DNA from: Lachnospiraceae bacterium
GTDB taxonomy: Bacteria > Bacillota_A > Clostridia > Lachnospirales > Lachnospiraceae
Direction of reading: 5' to 3'
Length of the DNA stretch: 30,309 nt
Assembly (NCBI GenBank): GCA_024684065.1
Contig: JAIKXO010000163.1
Span: 1 to 30,309 of the forward strand
The notes under the pieces were generated by a model. The model saw only the letters and a list, made by a program, of their open reading frames with translations. It did not search any database and was not told the origin of the DNA. The position numbers and the translations under genes were made by a program. Of the stretch, positions 23,514-30,309 are shown piece after piece; the first letter of the stretch is position 1, and each line of letters starts with the position of its first letter.

Positions 23514-23545
23514 TGGTCACAATTGGCTTCGCAAATTGGTGCAGA
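23514..23545 (+). repeat. Partial repeat copy 5, hairpin 3 in the kinase leader
   Basis: CAATTGGC (23520-23527)-TTC-GCAAATTG (23531-23538)-GTGCAGAA corresponds to the third hairpin of copies 2 and 4. Relative to CGATTTGC/GCAAATCG the outer G-C became A-T on both sides, a compensatory change. It ends about 20 nt before the start at 23565. Confidence 0.75.
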
Positions 23546-23564
23546 ATAAACAGGATATTTCTTT

Positions 23565-25388
23565 GTGTTTGTAATAAAAATTTTCAGGAAATACATATTA
23601 AATAACGAGCTTGAAGTCAGTCACCGGCTGATGAATATAATCCTGATGGCCGGTCTTTTTTTTCTGCCGGTATGTCTTATATTTGATTTTATACTTGGTT
23701 CAGCTCATGAATCGGTTATCCCGCTGGCACTTCTGTTCATTACCTACAGTCTGTCGTTTTATCTGGCCAACGTCAAAGACCGCGCAAATCTTGCCGGTAT
23801 AATAATGAATGTGGCGGCTACGGATTTCATCATACCCTATCTGTATTTCATGGACGGCGGGAAAAATTCAAGCATGGCCTCGTGGTTCATTATTTCCGCG
23901 CTGTTTGGATGGCTGCTTGTAAAAGGCTGGCAGTGTTATGTGCTGTACATCATTAACGTTATTGTTATAGGGGTGGTTTTCGCTATAGAATATTTTCACC
24001 CGGAGTATGTTACCTACCTTCCGGACGCAAAAGCGGAATATTTTGATATGGCCTGCGGGCTTTACCTGATCATTCTGCTGATCGGTATGATCTTTAAATT
24101 TCAGAACAGGCTCTATGAAAAAAAGAAGAATGAGCTTGAAGAAAAGGAAACAGAACTGACAGAGGCAAACAAGCGGCTTGAACAGCTGAGCGAAGCTAAA
24201 AGCATGTTCCTTGCGAACATGTCGCATGAGATCCGTACTCCCATCAATTCGATAACCGGAATGAATGAAATGGTGCTTCGTGAAAGCAATGACGGCAATA
24301 TCAAAGGATATGCCGAAAATATTGACCATGCCTGCGCGACTCTTCTGTCCCTTGTCAATGATATATTGGATTTCTCAAAGATCGAAGCCGGACTTATGGA
24401 GATAATCCCGGAAGAGTATGAGCTGTTTTCCCTGCTTAATGACTGCTACACCCTGCTTCAGATGAGGGCGAAGGATAAAGGACTGAATCTCGAAATGATC
24501 AACGATCCCGATATTCCGTCCCGGCTGTACGGGGATGAGGTACGTATAAAGCAGATACTGGTAAATCTTCTCACAAACGCCGTCAAATATACGGAAAAGG
24601 GTTCTATCACAATGAAAGTATCGGGTGAGGAAAGCCCGGAGAATGATATGATGATCCTTTCTGTATGCGTATCAGATACCGGACAGGGAATATCCGAGGA
24701 GGGACAGCAGCATCTGTTTGATTCCTATGCCAGGATCGACGAAAAGAGAAACCGGTACATAGAAGGCACCGGCCTGGGGCTTGCGATCACAAAACAGCTG
24801 GTCGATCTTATGAATGCGACGATAACGGTGGACAGCGCTCCGGGAAAAGGATCAGCTTTTACTGTAAAGATACCGCAGAAGATCGTTTCAAAGGAACCGA
24901 TGGGCTCCTTTTATGAGAAAAGAAAGAACAGGAACAGGAAGGCGGCGGGGCATAGAGTGTCATTTACCGCGGAGAACGCAAGGATCCTTGCGACCGATGA
25001 TGTGGACATGAATCTTACGGTCATAACCTTGCTGTTAAAGGGTACAAAGGTACAGATCGACACTGCCGTAAGCGGAGCCGAGTGCCTGGAAAAGTATGAA
25101 AAAGAGCACTACGATATTCTGCTGCTTGACCATATGATGCCTGAAATGGATGGTATAGAGACCTTAAAATTACTTAAAGAGACTGAACGTTACAAAAAAG
25201 AACATACCCCCGTCATAGTGCTTACAGCCAATGCAATGCTCGGTGCGGAAAAGACTTATTTAGATGCGGGATTTGATGATTATCTGACTAAACCCGTTAA
25301 GGGAGCCGATCTTGAGGCCATGATACTGAAGCATCTGCCTGATGATGTGGAAGTCATGGTAAATGAAGGCGGAGATGATCCGGTCTGA
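23565..25388 (+). CDS. Hybrid sensor histidine kinase with receiver domain
   Basis: A 607-aa kinase with a GTG start at 23565, with AGGA a short distance upstream; a later ATG (23632) would cut into the first helix. About six membrane helices span residues ~20-185 with little outside them. A coiled coil (EKKKNELEEKETELTEANKR) leads to HisKA FLANMSHEIRTPIN with His221, followed by HATPase boxes NLLTNAVKY, VSDTGQGIS and GTGLGLAIT. A receiver follows with ATDDVDMN, phospho-acceptor Asp522 in LLLDHMMPEMDG and a conserved Lys in DYLTKPVKG. Unlike the kinase at 13120 it has no Hpt domain, and no response regulator lies beside it, so the phosphate may pass to a distant Hpt protein or the receiver may be autoregulatory. 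Its promoter and a repeat hairpin in the leader are visible upstream. Confidence 0.92.
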   Translation: MFVIKIFRKYILNNELEVSHRLMNIILMAGLFFLPVCLIFDFILGSAHESVIPLALLFITYSLSFYLANVKDRANLAGIIMNVAATDFIIPYLYFMDGGKNSSMASWFIISALFGWLLVKGWQCYVLYIINVIVIGVVFAIEYFHPEYVTYLPDAKAEYFDMACGLYLIILLIGMIFKFQNRLYEKKKNELEEKETELTEANKRLEQLSEAKSMFLANMSHEIRTPINSITGMNEMVLRESNDGNIKGYAENIDHACATLLSLVNDILDFSKIEAGLMEIIPEEYELFSLLNDCYTLLQMRAKDKGLNLEMINDPDIPSRLYGDEVRIKQILVNLLTNAVKYTEKGSITMKVSGEESPENDMMILSVCVSDTGQGISEEGQQHLFDSYARIDEKRNRYIEGTGLGLAITKQLVDLMNATITVDSAPGKGSAFTVKIPQKIVSKEPMGSFYEKRKNRNRKAAGHRVSFTAENARILATDDVDMNLTVITLLLKGTKVQIDTAVSGAECLEKYEKEHYDILLLDHMMPEMDGIETLKLLKETERYKKEHTPVIVLTANAMLGAEKTYLDAGFDDYLTKPVKGADLEAMILKHLPDDVEVMVNEGGDDPV

Positions 25389-25415
25389 AAACAGACAGGA
25401 CTCCTGAATGTTAAT

Positions 25416-26021
25416 ATGGTAAATGATGTTATAGATGAAATATTTAAGGTACTTTCCTTTCTGCCTGACAATATATTTGTCCGGGCGGGGGTTGAAACAC
25501 TTCTTGTGATCCTGCTTCTTTTTGCGACGGGATTGATCATAAACGGTGTTTCGGGAATTATCGTAAGGCTCCTTGCCGCTTTGTTCGGCGGCAGGGTATC
25601 GTATATATTCAGGAACTACCTGACCTGGCCGGGTACGGTCCATCATGAGTTCAGCCACGCATTGTTTGCTTTCATTACCGGGGCGAAGGTTACAAGGATA
25701 TCCCTGATCCCGCACGGACAGGCGCTGGGGCAGGTGGAATACAGACAAAGGGGAGGGAGGGTGCTCAGAGCCTTACAGATGTCTCTTTCCTCCATAGCGC
25801 CGATATTGTGCGGCATGGTGACGGAAACCCTGTTGATCATATACGTGCTGCCAAAGTGTGATGTGTGGTGGGAGTATGCTCTGTCAGGATATTTTATCGT
25901 CAGTATTTTTCTGCACATGACACTGAGCAGAGAGGATATGACAAACCTTTTAAATGGAATCCTTCCGACCGTGTTTGTCTTATATTGTGTTTTTCTGATA
26001 ATCGGAGCCGTTACGGGATGA
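25416..26021 (+). CDS. Membrane HExxH protein, M50-like metalloprotease candidate
   Basis: A 201-aa membrane protein. The first helix (ETLLVILLLFATGLIINGVS) leads to HHEFSHALFAFITG, where His77-Glu78-Phe-Ser-His81 is an HExxH zinc motif embedded in a hydrophobic helix as in site-2-protease-like (M50) enzymes. Further helices follow (APILCGMVTETLLIIYVL, YFIVSIFLHMTL and a C-terminal one). LNGILP near residue 186 is in the position of the usual LNxxPxxxxDG third-ligand motif but lacks the Asp-Gly, so activity is uncertain. The start has only a weak ribosome site. It follows the second kinase by 27 nt and may share its transcript. A cleavage target is unknown; a non-proteolytic membrane role cannot be excluded. 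Confidence 0.75.
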   Translation: MVNDVIDEIFKVLSFLPDNIFVRAGVETLLVILLLFATGLIINGVSGIIVRLLAALFGGRVSYIFRNYLTWPGTVHHEFSHALFAFITGAKVTRISLIPHGQALGQVEYRQRGGRVLRALQMSLSSIAPILCGMVTETLLIIYVLPKCDVWWEYALSGYFIVSIFLHMTLSREDMTNLLNGILPTVFVLYCVFLIIGAVTG

Positions 26022-26109
26022 ATGATCCGGAAACCGGCTGGCTTATCCGGACAGCGGTTCCGTCCTACTGGTATGTGAGAATGAAATTAATGGAGATAGG
26101 CAGAGCGTT

Positions 26110-27591
26110 ATGATGAATATACTTGAAGAAGCTATTATCTATGCTACGATCATGCATCAGGGGAAGGTCCGTAAATTCGGGAATAGTCCCTTTATACTGC
26201 ATCCGCTTGAAGTTGCCCAGATCCTTTCTACCATGACCGATGATGTGGAGGTCATTACAGCGGGCATCCTGCATGATATTGTGGAGGACACGGACGGCAC
26301 TCTTGAAGAAATTGAAGGGAGATTTGGGAAAAGGGTGGCTGATCTGGTGTCATCCGAATCGGAAGATAAATATCCCGGGCAGTCCAGGGAGGATTCCTGG
26401 AAACGGCGCAAGGAAGAATCCCTGCGCGTGCTTAAGAGCAGCAACGACATCGGAGTTAAAATGCTCTGGCTTGCGGATAAGCTTGCGAACGTCCGCTCTA
26501 TGGCGGCGCTCTATTCCGAAAGAGGTGAGGAGTTCTGGCAGGATTTTCATCAGAGCGATCCGGACATGCAGCTATGGTACTACAGGACCATAGCCGAGAC
26601 AGTGGAGCTTTCCCTGAATAAGACAGGCGCCTTTAAGGAACTGGTCAAGCATATCAATTTCATCTGGCCGGGGACTTTTGACTCCGAGAAGGGGAGGTAC
26701 CGTAAATACCGGGAGGTATCCATAGACGGGTGTGAGATGATCGGGAGAGGTGCAAAGGGAGATGTTTATCGTTATGACGATGAACTGATCATCAAAGTAT
26801 TCAACCAGAAGAACACTTACCATGATGTGGAGCAGGAGATCGCATTAAGCCGCAGGGCATTCATTCTCGGAGTCCCCACGGCGATCTCTTTCGGCATAGT
26901 ATCTGTCGGTGAGCGGTATGGAGCAATGTATGAACTGGTGGATTCGGATACGGTCTCGAGACTGATCGCGAGGTCTCCGGGGCAGGTGGAGCAGTTTGCC
27001 GCGGTCATGGCTGAACTGGCCCATAGGATCCATGATACTTCTGTTACGGATGATGACGATGAATTCCCGGATGTATCGGAAAGACTGCGTGACTATATCG
27101 ACGGCGGAGTGGGACGTGAAGATGAAATGCTGGCTTCAAAGTGCAGGAGGCTTCTTGATTCGATTTCCGGTTCTTCTCATCTGGTTCATGGTGATTTTCA
27201 CACGAATAACGTTTTCCTGCAAAACGGGGAGCCCCTCCTTATAGACATGGACAGGATAGCAAAGGGACACCCGGTCGCGGAGATAAGCGACCTTTACTAT
27301 TTTTACGTGGTTCTGGGGGATGATGACCCGTTAGTTGTGGAAAACTTCATGGGCTTTTCCTATCATACAGCCAAAAGGTTCTTTAATTCGTTCCTGGCCC
27401 ATTACCTGGGAACAGAGGATGAGGACAGTATACGTGAAGTGACCGAAAAAGCTTCTATTCTGAGCTATTCCAGGAAAATACGAATGATCCGTAAGAAAGG
27501 GTCTATTTCCGAATGGGATGGGAACATGATAAAGCAGTATCTTGGAAAAATATCGGAACTGACAGGGAAATATGATACCCTGGAGTTCTAA
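26110..27591 (+). CDS. RelA/SpoT-type HD hydrolase fused to a kinase-like (APH/TIGR02172) domain
   Basis: A 493-aa cytosolic fusion. Residues 1-170 are an HD phosphohydrolase of the ppGpp-hydrolase (SpoT/MESH1) type: FILHPLEVA (His31), ILHDIVEDT (His55-Asp56) and LWLADKLANVRSM (Asp123) supply the metal ligands. No (p)ppGpp synthetase domain is present. Residues ~198-493 are a protein-kinase/aminoglycoside-phosphotransferase fold: glycine loop MIGRGAKGDVYRY (210-222), IIKVF with Lys229, catalytic loop HGDFHTNNVF (360-369; Asp362, Asn367) and metal-binding IDMDR (378-382). This half matches the TIGR02172 pattern common in Fibrobacter and Lachnospiraceae. An alarmone-degrading enzyme whose activity is tied to a kinase, or a small-molecule kinase/hydrolase, is plausible. 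Both active sites look intact. It runs ahead of xpt, another guanine/xanthine-related gene. Confidence 0.85.
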   Translation: MMNILEEAIIYATIMHQGKVRKFGNSPFILHPLEVAQILSTMTDDVEVITAGILHDIVEDTDGTLEEIEGRFGKRVADLVSSESEDKYPGQSREDSWKRRKEESLRVLKSSNDIGVKMLWLADKLANVRSMAALYSERGEEFWQDFHQSDPDMQLWYYRTIAETVELSLNKTGAFKELVKHINFIWPGTFDSEKGRYRKYREVSIDGCEMIGRGAKGDVYRYDDELIIKVFNQKNTYHDVEQEIALSRRAFILGVPTAISFGIVSVGERYGAMYELVDSDTVSRLIARSPGQVEQFAAVMAELAHRIHDTSVTDDDDEFPDVSERLRDYIDGGVGREDEMLASKCRRLLDSISGSSHLVHGDFHTNNVFLQNGEPLLIDMDRIAKGHPVAEISDLYYFYVVLGDDDPLVVENFMGFSYHTAKRFFNSFLAHYLGTEDEDSIREVTEKASILSYSRKIRMIRKKGSISEWDGNMIKQYLGKISELTGKYDTLEF

Positions 27592-27642
27592 GGAAACGCC
27601 TGATCAGTGTTTTTTATTCTTTAATGAAGGAGGAGAGAATCT

Positions 27643-28218
27643 GTGGAACTGTTGGAATCAATGATCGCTAAAGAGGGGCGCGTTTATCCGGGGAATATAC
27701 TGAAGGTGGACAGCTTTTTAAACCATCAGATCGATGTATCGCTGATGGATAAGCTTGGAAATGAATTTTATCGGAATTTTAAGGACAGAGGCGTCACAAA
27801 GATCATGACGGTCGAAGCCTCGGGCATAGCCGTAGCGTGTTCTGTGGCAAGGTGTTTCGGCGTCCCCGTTCTGTTTGCCAAAAAGTCCAGGAGCCTTAAC
27901 ATAGGTAAGGACGTATTTGTTTCAAAGGTGAGTTCATTCACATACGCGAAAGATTATGAGATAACGGTATCCAGAAGATATCTCGGTCCGGAAGACAGGA
28001 TATTGCTTGTCGATGATTTTCTTGCGATCGGGCATGCCATGAGAGGCCTTATCGATATATGCAACCAGGCAAAAGCCGAAATCTCGGGTATCGGGATATG
28101 CATAGAAAAAGGGTTCCAGGAGGGTGGCCGGGAACTCAGGGCTATGGGATATGAAGTGATGTCCCTTGCTGTGATCGAAAGTATGTCGGAAGACGGGACT
28201 ATAACATTTCGCAGATGA
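27643..28218 (+). CDS. xpt: Xanthine phosphoribosyltransferase
   Basis: A GTG start at 27643 follows a strong AAGGAGG at 27627-27633. The 191-aa length and motifs match Xpt: MELLESMIAKEGRVYPGN, ILKVDSFLNHQIDVSLMDKL, TVEASGIAVA and the PRPP loop VDDFLAIGHAMRGLIDI. The enzyme converts xanthine and PRPP to XMP for purine salvage in the cytosol. The PRPP loop normally reads DDFLANGxA; here Ile129 and His131 stand where Asn and Asn/Gln are usual, so kinetics or substrate may differ. The 51-nt upstream gap is too short for a purine riboswitch, which often controls xpt, so it is probably read from the upstream HD/kinase gene. Confidence 0.93.
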   Translation: MELLESMIAKEGRVYPGNILKVDSFLNHQIDVSLMDKLGNEFYRNFKDRGVTKIMTVEASGIAVACSVARCFGVPVLFAKKSRSLNIGKDVFVSKVSSFTYAKDYEITVSRRYLGPEDRILLVDDFLAIGHAMRGLIDICNQAKAEISGIGICIEKGFQEGGRELRAMGYEVMSLAVIESMSEDGTITFRR

Positions 28219-28252
28219 AACAGGGCGTTTTTTTCAGAGACCGCTATGATGC

Positions 28253-28888
28253 TTATCCTGAAATTTTCGGAGCTGTCTGATAAAGCATTATCCGGTCTTT
28301 TGCATCTTTGCTGTTAAAGAGATCCCTGCAGTCAATGTCATGGATCAGTTGAAATTCCGGGTGATCATCGAGACAGGAGATATATTCCGGCGTCACGTAA
28401 TAAAAGATAAGCTTCATCCTGCGGGGACGGTCATAATAAGAGACAAGGATGTTTTTTAACACTCTCTTCAGGATGGCGCCCGAAAAGGGGCGAAAGAAAA
28501 AGAATGCGTCAGCCTCTTCGGGTATGGCATGGTTTTCCGCCAATCCATTCTCAAACCTTACAGGGCCTTTTTTTACGCAGGCTGAAAGATTCTTAAGAGC
28601 CGCTTTATAGAATACGGGTTCTTTTTCTATACCTGTAGTATTTAAACCGCACCTGCAGGCAAGATAAAGGCTTACCCTTCCTTTGCCGCATCCGAAATCT
28701 ATAAGATAAGACACATCATCAAAAATACCCCTGTCGATCATCCTGTCCAGAACACAGTATGGTGTCGGCTCATAAGGAGAATGGTGTTCGTCGGAATGAG
28801 TTTCGTCTCTTCCTGTGGTGTCGATATTAAGCTGTCTGTCCCGGAGGATCTCATTGAAACCTGCCGGTTTCATTGTTTTAGGGCTCAT
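28253..28888 (-). CDS. Class I SAM-dependent methyltransferase
   Basis: A 211-aa protein with motif I as YLIDFGCGKGRVSLYLA (near residues 61-77), followed by GLNTTGIEKEP as the post-I acidic strand and EEADAFFFFRPFSGAIL as motif IV, where the FFRPF stretch resembles the FNPF-type loop of small RNA or protein methyltransferases. An N-terminal arm with YEPTPYCVLDRMIDRG precedes it. The ribosome site for ATG 28888 is weak and 28873 is an alternative start. It converges on xpt with a 34-nt gap holding a T7 run. It lies downstream of the XRE regulator, 51 nt after its stop, on the same strand, so the two may form one unit. The substrate is unknown. Confidence 0.85.
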   Translation of the reverse strand: MSPKTMKPAGFNEILRDRQLNIDTTGRDETHSDEHHSPYEPTPYCVLDRMIDRGIFDDVSYLIDFGCGKGRVSLYLACRCGLNTTGIEKEPVFYKAALKNLSACVKKGPVRFENGLAENHAIPEEADAFFFFRPFSGAILKRVLKNILVSYYDRPRRMKLIFYYVTPEYISCLDDHPEFQLIHDIDCRDLFNSKDAKDRIMLYQTAPKISG

Positions 28889-28939
28889 GAGATTAGAATA
28901 ACGGATATTTCCGTCGGTAACTTCTGGGACTGTGGCAGA

Positions 28940-29428
28940 TCACGGGAGGGCATCCATCTCTCCGTTTGCGATTGAGTGATCGATCCACAGGCGCAGGGAA
29001 TCCGCGGTTAGTGAGATCTGCTCCAGTTTTTGCTTGATGTTTAAAAAATCCGGGATCTCTTCCGCGGTTATCTTACTGTCGGCCGCTATTTCAATAAAGC
29101 GGTCCTTTTCCTTTTCGAGAGAATTTAAGGTGGACAGGACTTCAAGGGTGATCTGGGTCAGGTCCTTTAATTCGATCTCGGGGACGTACTCTTTCCCGAT
29201 CGGACATTTGTTGGAACAGTAGTAGTTGCACAGGGAAGCATCTTTATAGCATTTGGACATGGCGAGGATCTCTTCCGGATGAGGTTCCGTCCTCTCGTTC
29301 TCTATCTTTTCTATGCGGTCAGCCGAAATAAACTCCATAAGCTCAGACGCCTGCTGGCGCGTAAGCCCGGATCCTTCCCTGCTGTTCTGGTATGCATTCT
29401 TGTTTTCCTTGACAGATTTCTTTCCCAT
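28940..29428 (-). CDS. XRE-family regulator with cysteine cluster
   Basis: A 162-aa regulator. Residues ~10-65 form an XRE/Cro-type helix-turn-helix (GLTRQQASELMEFISADRIE, then NERTEPHPEEILAMSK). It is followed by a compact Cys motif CNYYCSNKCPIG (residues ~87-98) that could bind zinc or an iron-sulfur group, and a C-terminal coiled coil (LSTLNSLEKEKDRFIEIAAD, KQKLEQISLTADSLRLW) likely for dimerisation. Such proteins are frequent in Lachnospiraceae; a redox or metal response is inference. A palindrome at 29531-29550 and a hairpin at 29488 lie upstream in the control region, and the methyltransferase lies downstream. Confidence 0.85.
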   Translation of the reverse strand: MGKKSVKENKNAYQNSREGSGLTRQQASELMEFISADRIEKIENERTEPHPEEILAMSKCYKDASLCNYYCSNKCPIGKEYVPEIELKDLTQITLEVLSTLNSLEKEKDRFIEIAADSKITAEEIPDFLNIKQKLEQISLTADSLRLWIDHSIANGEMDALP

Positions 29429-29487
29429 GACCGTCCCCTTATCACTTTATTATTTCTGAAGAGAATACAGTGCGGCACCCTGACGGA

Positions 29488-29506
29488 CCGGGGTCTTTCA
29501 CCCCGG
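29488..29506. other. Hairpin upstream of the XRE gene
   Basis: CCGGGG (29488-29493) pairs with CCCCGG (29501-29506), loop TCTTTCA. It could be a terminator for the VOC transcript read on the minus strand, or part of the XRE leader; no T-run is convincing. Confidence 0.4.
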
Positions 29507-29530
29507 CATCCCGCATGAAGTTAAACATTA

Positions 29531-29550
29531 TTATTTGATATGCCAAATAA
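29531..29550. promoter_or_regulatory. AT-rich palindrome, candidate operator
   Basis: TTATTTG (29531-29537) and CAAATAA (29544-29550) form a perfect 7-bp inverted repeat with a 6-bp spacer. Its position between the VOC gene and the XRE gene, upstream of the latter, fits an autoregulatory operator for an XRE dimer. Confidence 0.4.
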
Positions 29551-29599
29551 GAGCGATGGTAAAGCCCGAAGGCGTAGTTATCTTTATAATTACTTCTCC

Positions 29600-29983
29600 T
29601 TATTCGTGGTCTCTGATATGTTCGGATATACTGATCGAGAAACCTGACGGAGAAACCATCATTGTCGAGATCGATGAGCCGGTATTGGTTACCTTATCAC
29701 CCTGGGAGTTTGTAAAGCCCCTGTCTTCCAGGAACTTCTTTGCTTCATCAAAGTCGCGGATATTCATTCGTATAGTTGTGATATCCTGAGGAACGGGTGC
29801 CTGGGCAATATTAACATGGAATACCTGGCCATCCTCATTTTCATATCTCATACTGACGCTGTCAACATTGCCGTTGATACCGGTTTTCTTGTGCCGCTGT
29901 TCAAAGCCCAGAGCTTCAAAAAGTGCAATTGCCGAAGCTGCGTCCTTTGTTACTATCAACGGGTTAAAGCTTGTGATCTTCAT
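29600..29983 (-). CDS. VOC (glyoxalase/bleomycin-resistance fold) protein
   Basis: A 127-aa single VOC unit with two beta-alpha-beta3 halves: ITSFNPLIVTKDAASAIALF, EALGFEQRHK and VSMRYENEDGQVFHVNIA, then TTIRMNIRDFDEAKKFLEDR, GFTNSQGD and MMVSPSGFSISISEH. Members bind a metal and act on thiol adducts, or sequester drugs; the canonical His/Glu metal set is not fully evident, so the reaction is unknown. AAGGAGG lies just upstream of ATG 29983, and a good promoter is visible at 30027-30056 on the minus strand. It is probably monocistronic. Confidence 0.9.
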   Translation of the reverse strand: MKITSFNPLIVTKDAASAIALFEALGFEQRHKKTGINGNVDSVSMRYENEDGQVFHVNIAQAPVPQDITTIRMNIRDFDEAKKFLEDRGFTNSQGDKVTNTGSSISTMMVSPSGFSISISEHIRDHE

Positions 29984-30026
29984 GGTTTCCTCCTTCTTTG
30001 TGTGGTGTGGTTATTAATACACAGGG

Positions 30027-30056
30027 ATTATACCACAGGTTATTTCGCGCAATCAA
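30027..30056 (-). promoter_or_regulatory. SigA-type promoter for the VOC gene
   Basis: On the minus strand, TTGATT (30051-30056), an 18-bp spacer, and TATAAT (30027-30032), about 45 nt from the start codon at 29983. This is the best consensus promoter in the window. Confidence 0.75.
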
Positions 30057-30192
30057 TCGGATTAGGGTGATCATTCCGAAGAATTGTCCTTTGCGTATAT
30101 GATTGTTCTGTTGTATGATTATATATGTTATTTTTATACAGTGTCAGAAAAATCTGATATACATATATATGATGTGAGGGTAAAAAGTGATA

Positions 30193-30309
30193 TCAAGCGT
30201 GGTTCCGTGCTTTGCACTTCCACCACGCTCCCCAATATTCGCAATCCGTGGGGCCCCCTCCCCACTTCTTGCTCATATTGTGGCGGGTCATAAAACCTTT
30301 CACCCACTG
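30193..30309 (-). CDS. Possible 3' end of a gene running in from the right
   Basis: On the minus strand the frame is open from the right edge to a TGA at 30193-30195, giving 38 residues rich in Trp, Gly and Cys (for example KKWGGGPTDCEYWGAWWKCK). Base composition changes from AT-rich to GC-rich at this point, as at a gene end. The same stretch holds two hairpins (AGCGTGGT 30196-30203 with ACCACGCT 30222-30229, inner GTGC/GCAC; and GTGGGG 30248-30253 with CCCCAC 30260-30265), so a structured non-coding element is the alternative. The rest of the gap (29984-30192) is AT-rich with only the VOC promoter. Confidence 0.3.
   Translation of the reverse strand, partial: QWVKGFMTRHNMSKKWGGGPTDCEYWGAWWKCKARNHA

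Noticed and set aside
5426..23545. Dispersed repeats considered as a CRISPR array
   Set aside because: Copies are kilobases apart, contain internal hairpins and lack regular spacers; no cas genes.
27592..27642. Purine riboswitch before xpt
   Set aside because: The gap is 51 nt, too short for the aptamer and expression platform, and it lacks the conserved loops.

Overview
The window looks like chromosomal DNA from a Gram-positive gut or rumen Clostridia member, most likely a Lachnospiraceae (Butyrivibrio/Lachnospira-like). This is inferred from AGGAGG-type ribosome sites with occasional TTG/GTG starts, mid-range GC, LxGC-type lipoproteins, hybrid histidine kinases, an XRE regulator with a Cys cluster, and a TIGR02172-like kinase. 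No rRNA, tRNA, insertion sequence, phage gene or CRISPR array was seen.

Left part (1-2800): the 3' end of a DUF2442-like/HTH gene converges on, and overlaps, a gene for a secreted SPOR-containing protein. Divergent extended -10 promoters follow, and a palindrome sits in the leader of the next operon.

Centre-left (2792-10687): an unusual accessory locus. Two large, soluble-looking helical proteins of 591 and 1021 aa have no signal peptide; the second has a long Gly/Ala-rich hydrophobic core. Each is accompanied by a ~157-aa protein resembling YbjN/CesT secretion chaperones, and the first unit also has two paralogous tandem-GNAT proteins. It reads like two 'cargo + dedicated chaperone + modifying enzyme' cassettes; no delivery machine is visible here. 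This is the best candidate for an undescribed system.

Centre (10827-18872): a Gfo/Idh/MocA oxidoreductase; then a membrane-anchored protein, a tiny membrane protein, a hybrid histidine kinase with REC and Hpt, and an overlapping response regulator; then two secreted lipoproteins. A 26-bp element precedes both the kinase unit and the first lipoprotein.

Right part (19261-30309): a GHKL-like/HSL-esterase fusion, a DMT transporter, a PrsW-type protease with 30-bp repeats in its tail, a Nudix hydrolase, a second hybrid kinase, an HExxH membrane protein, a RelA/SpoT-type HD hydrolase fused to a kinase-like domain, xanthine phosphoribosyltransferase, a methyltransferase, a Cys-cluster XRE regulator and a VOC protein.

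A dispersed repeat of three consecutive hairpins (about 75 bp when complete) recurs at about 5.43, 10.1, 12.1, 19.0 and 23.5 kb. Most copies lie just upstream of a start codon, and their differences are largely compensatory, so they look like structured RNA or DNA elements.
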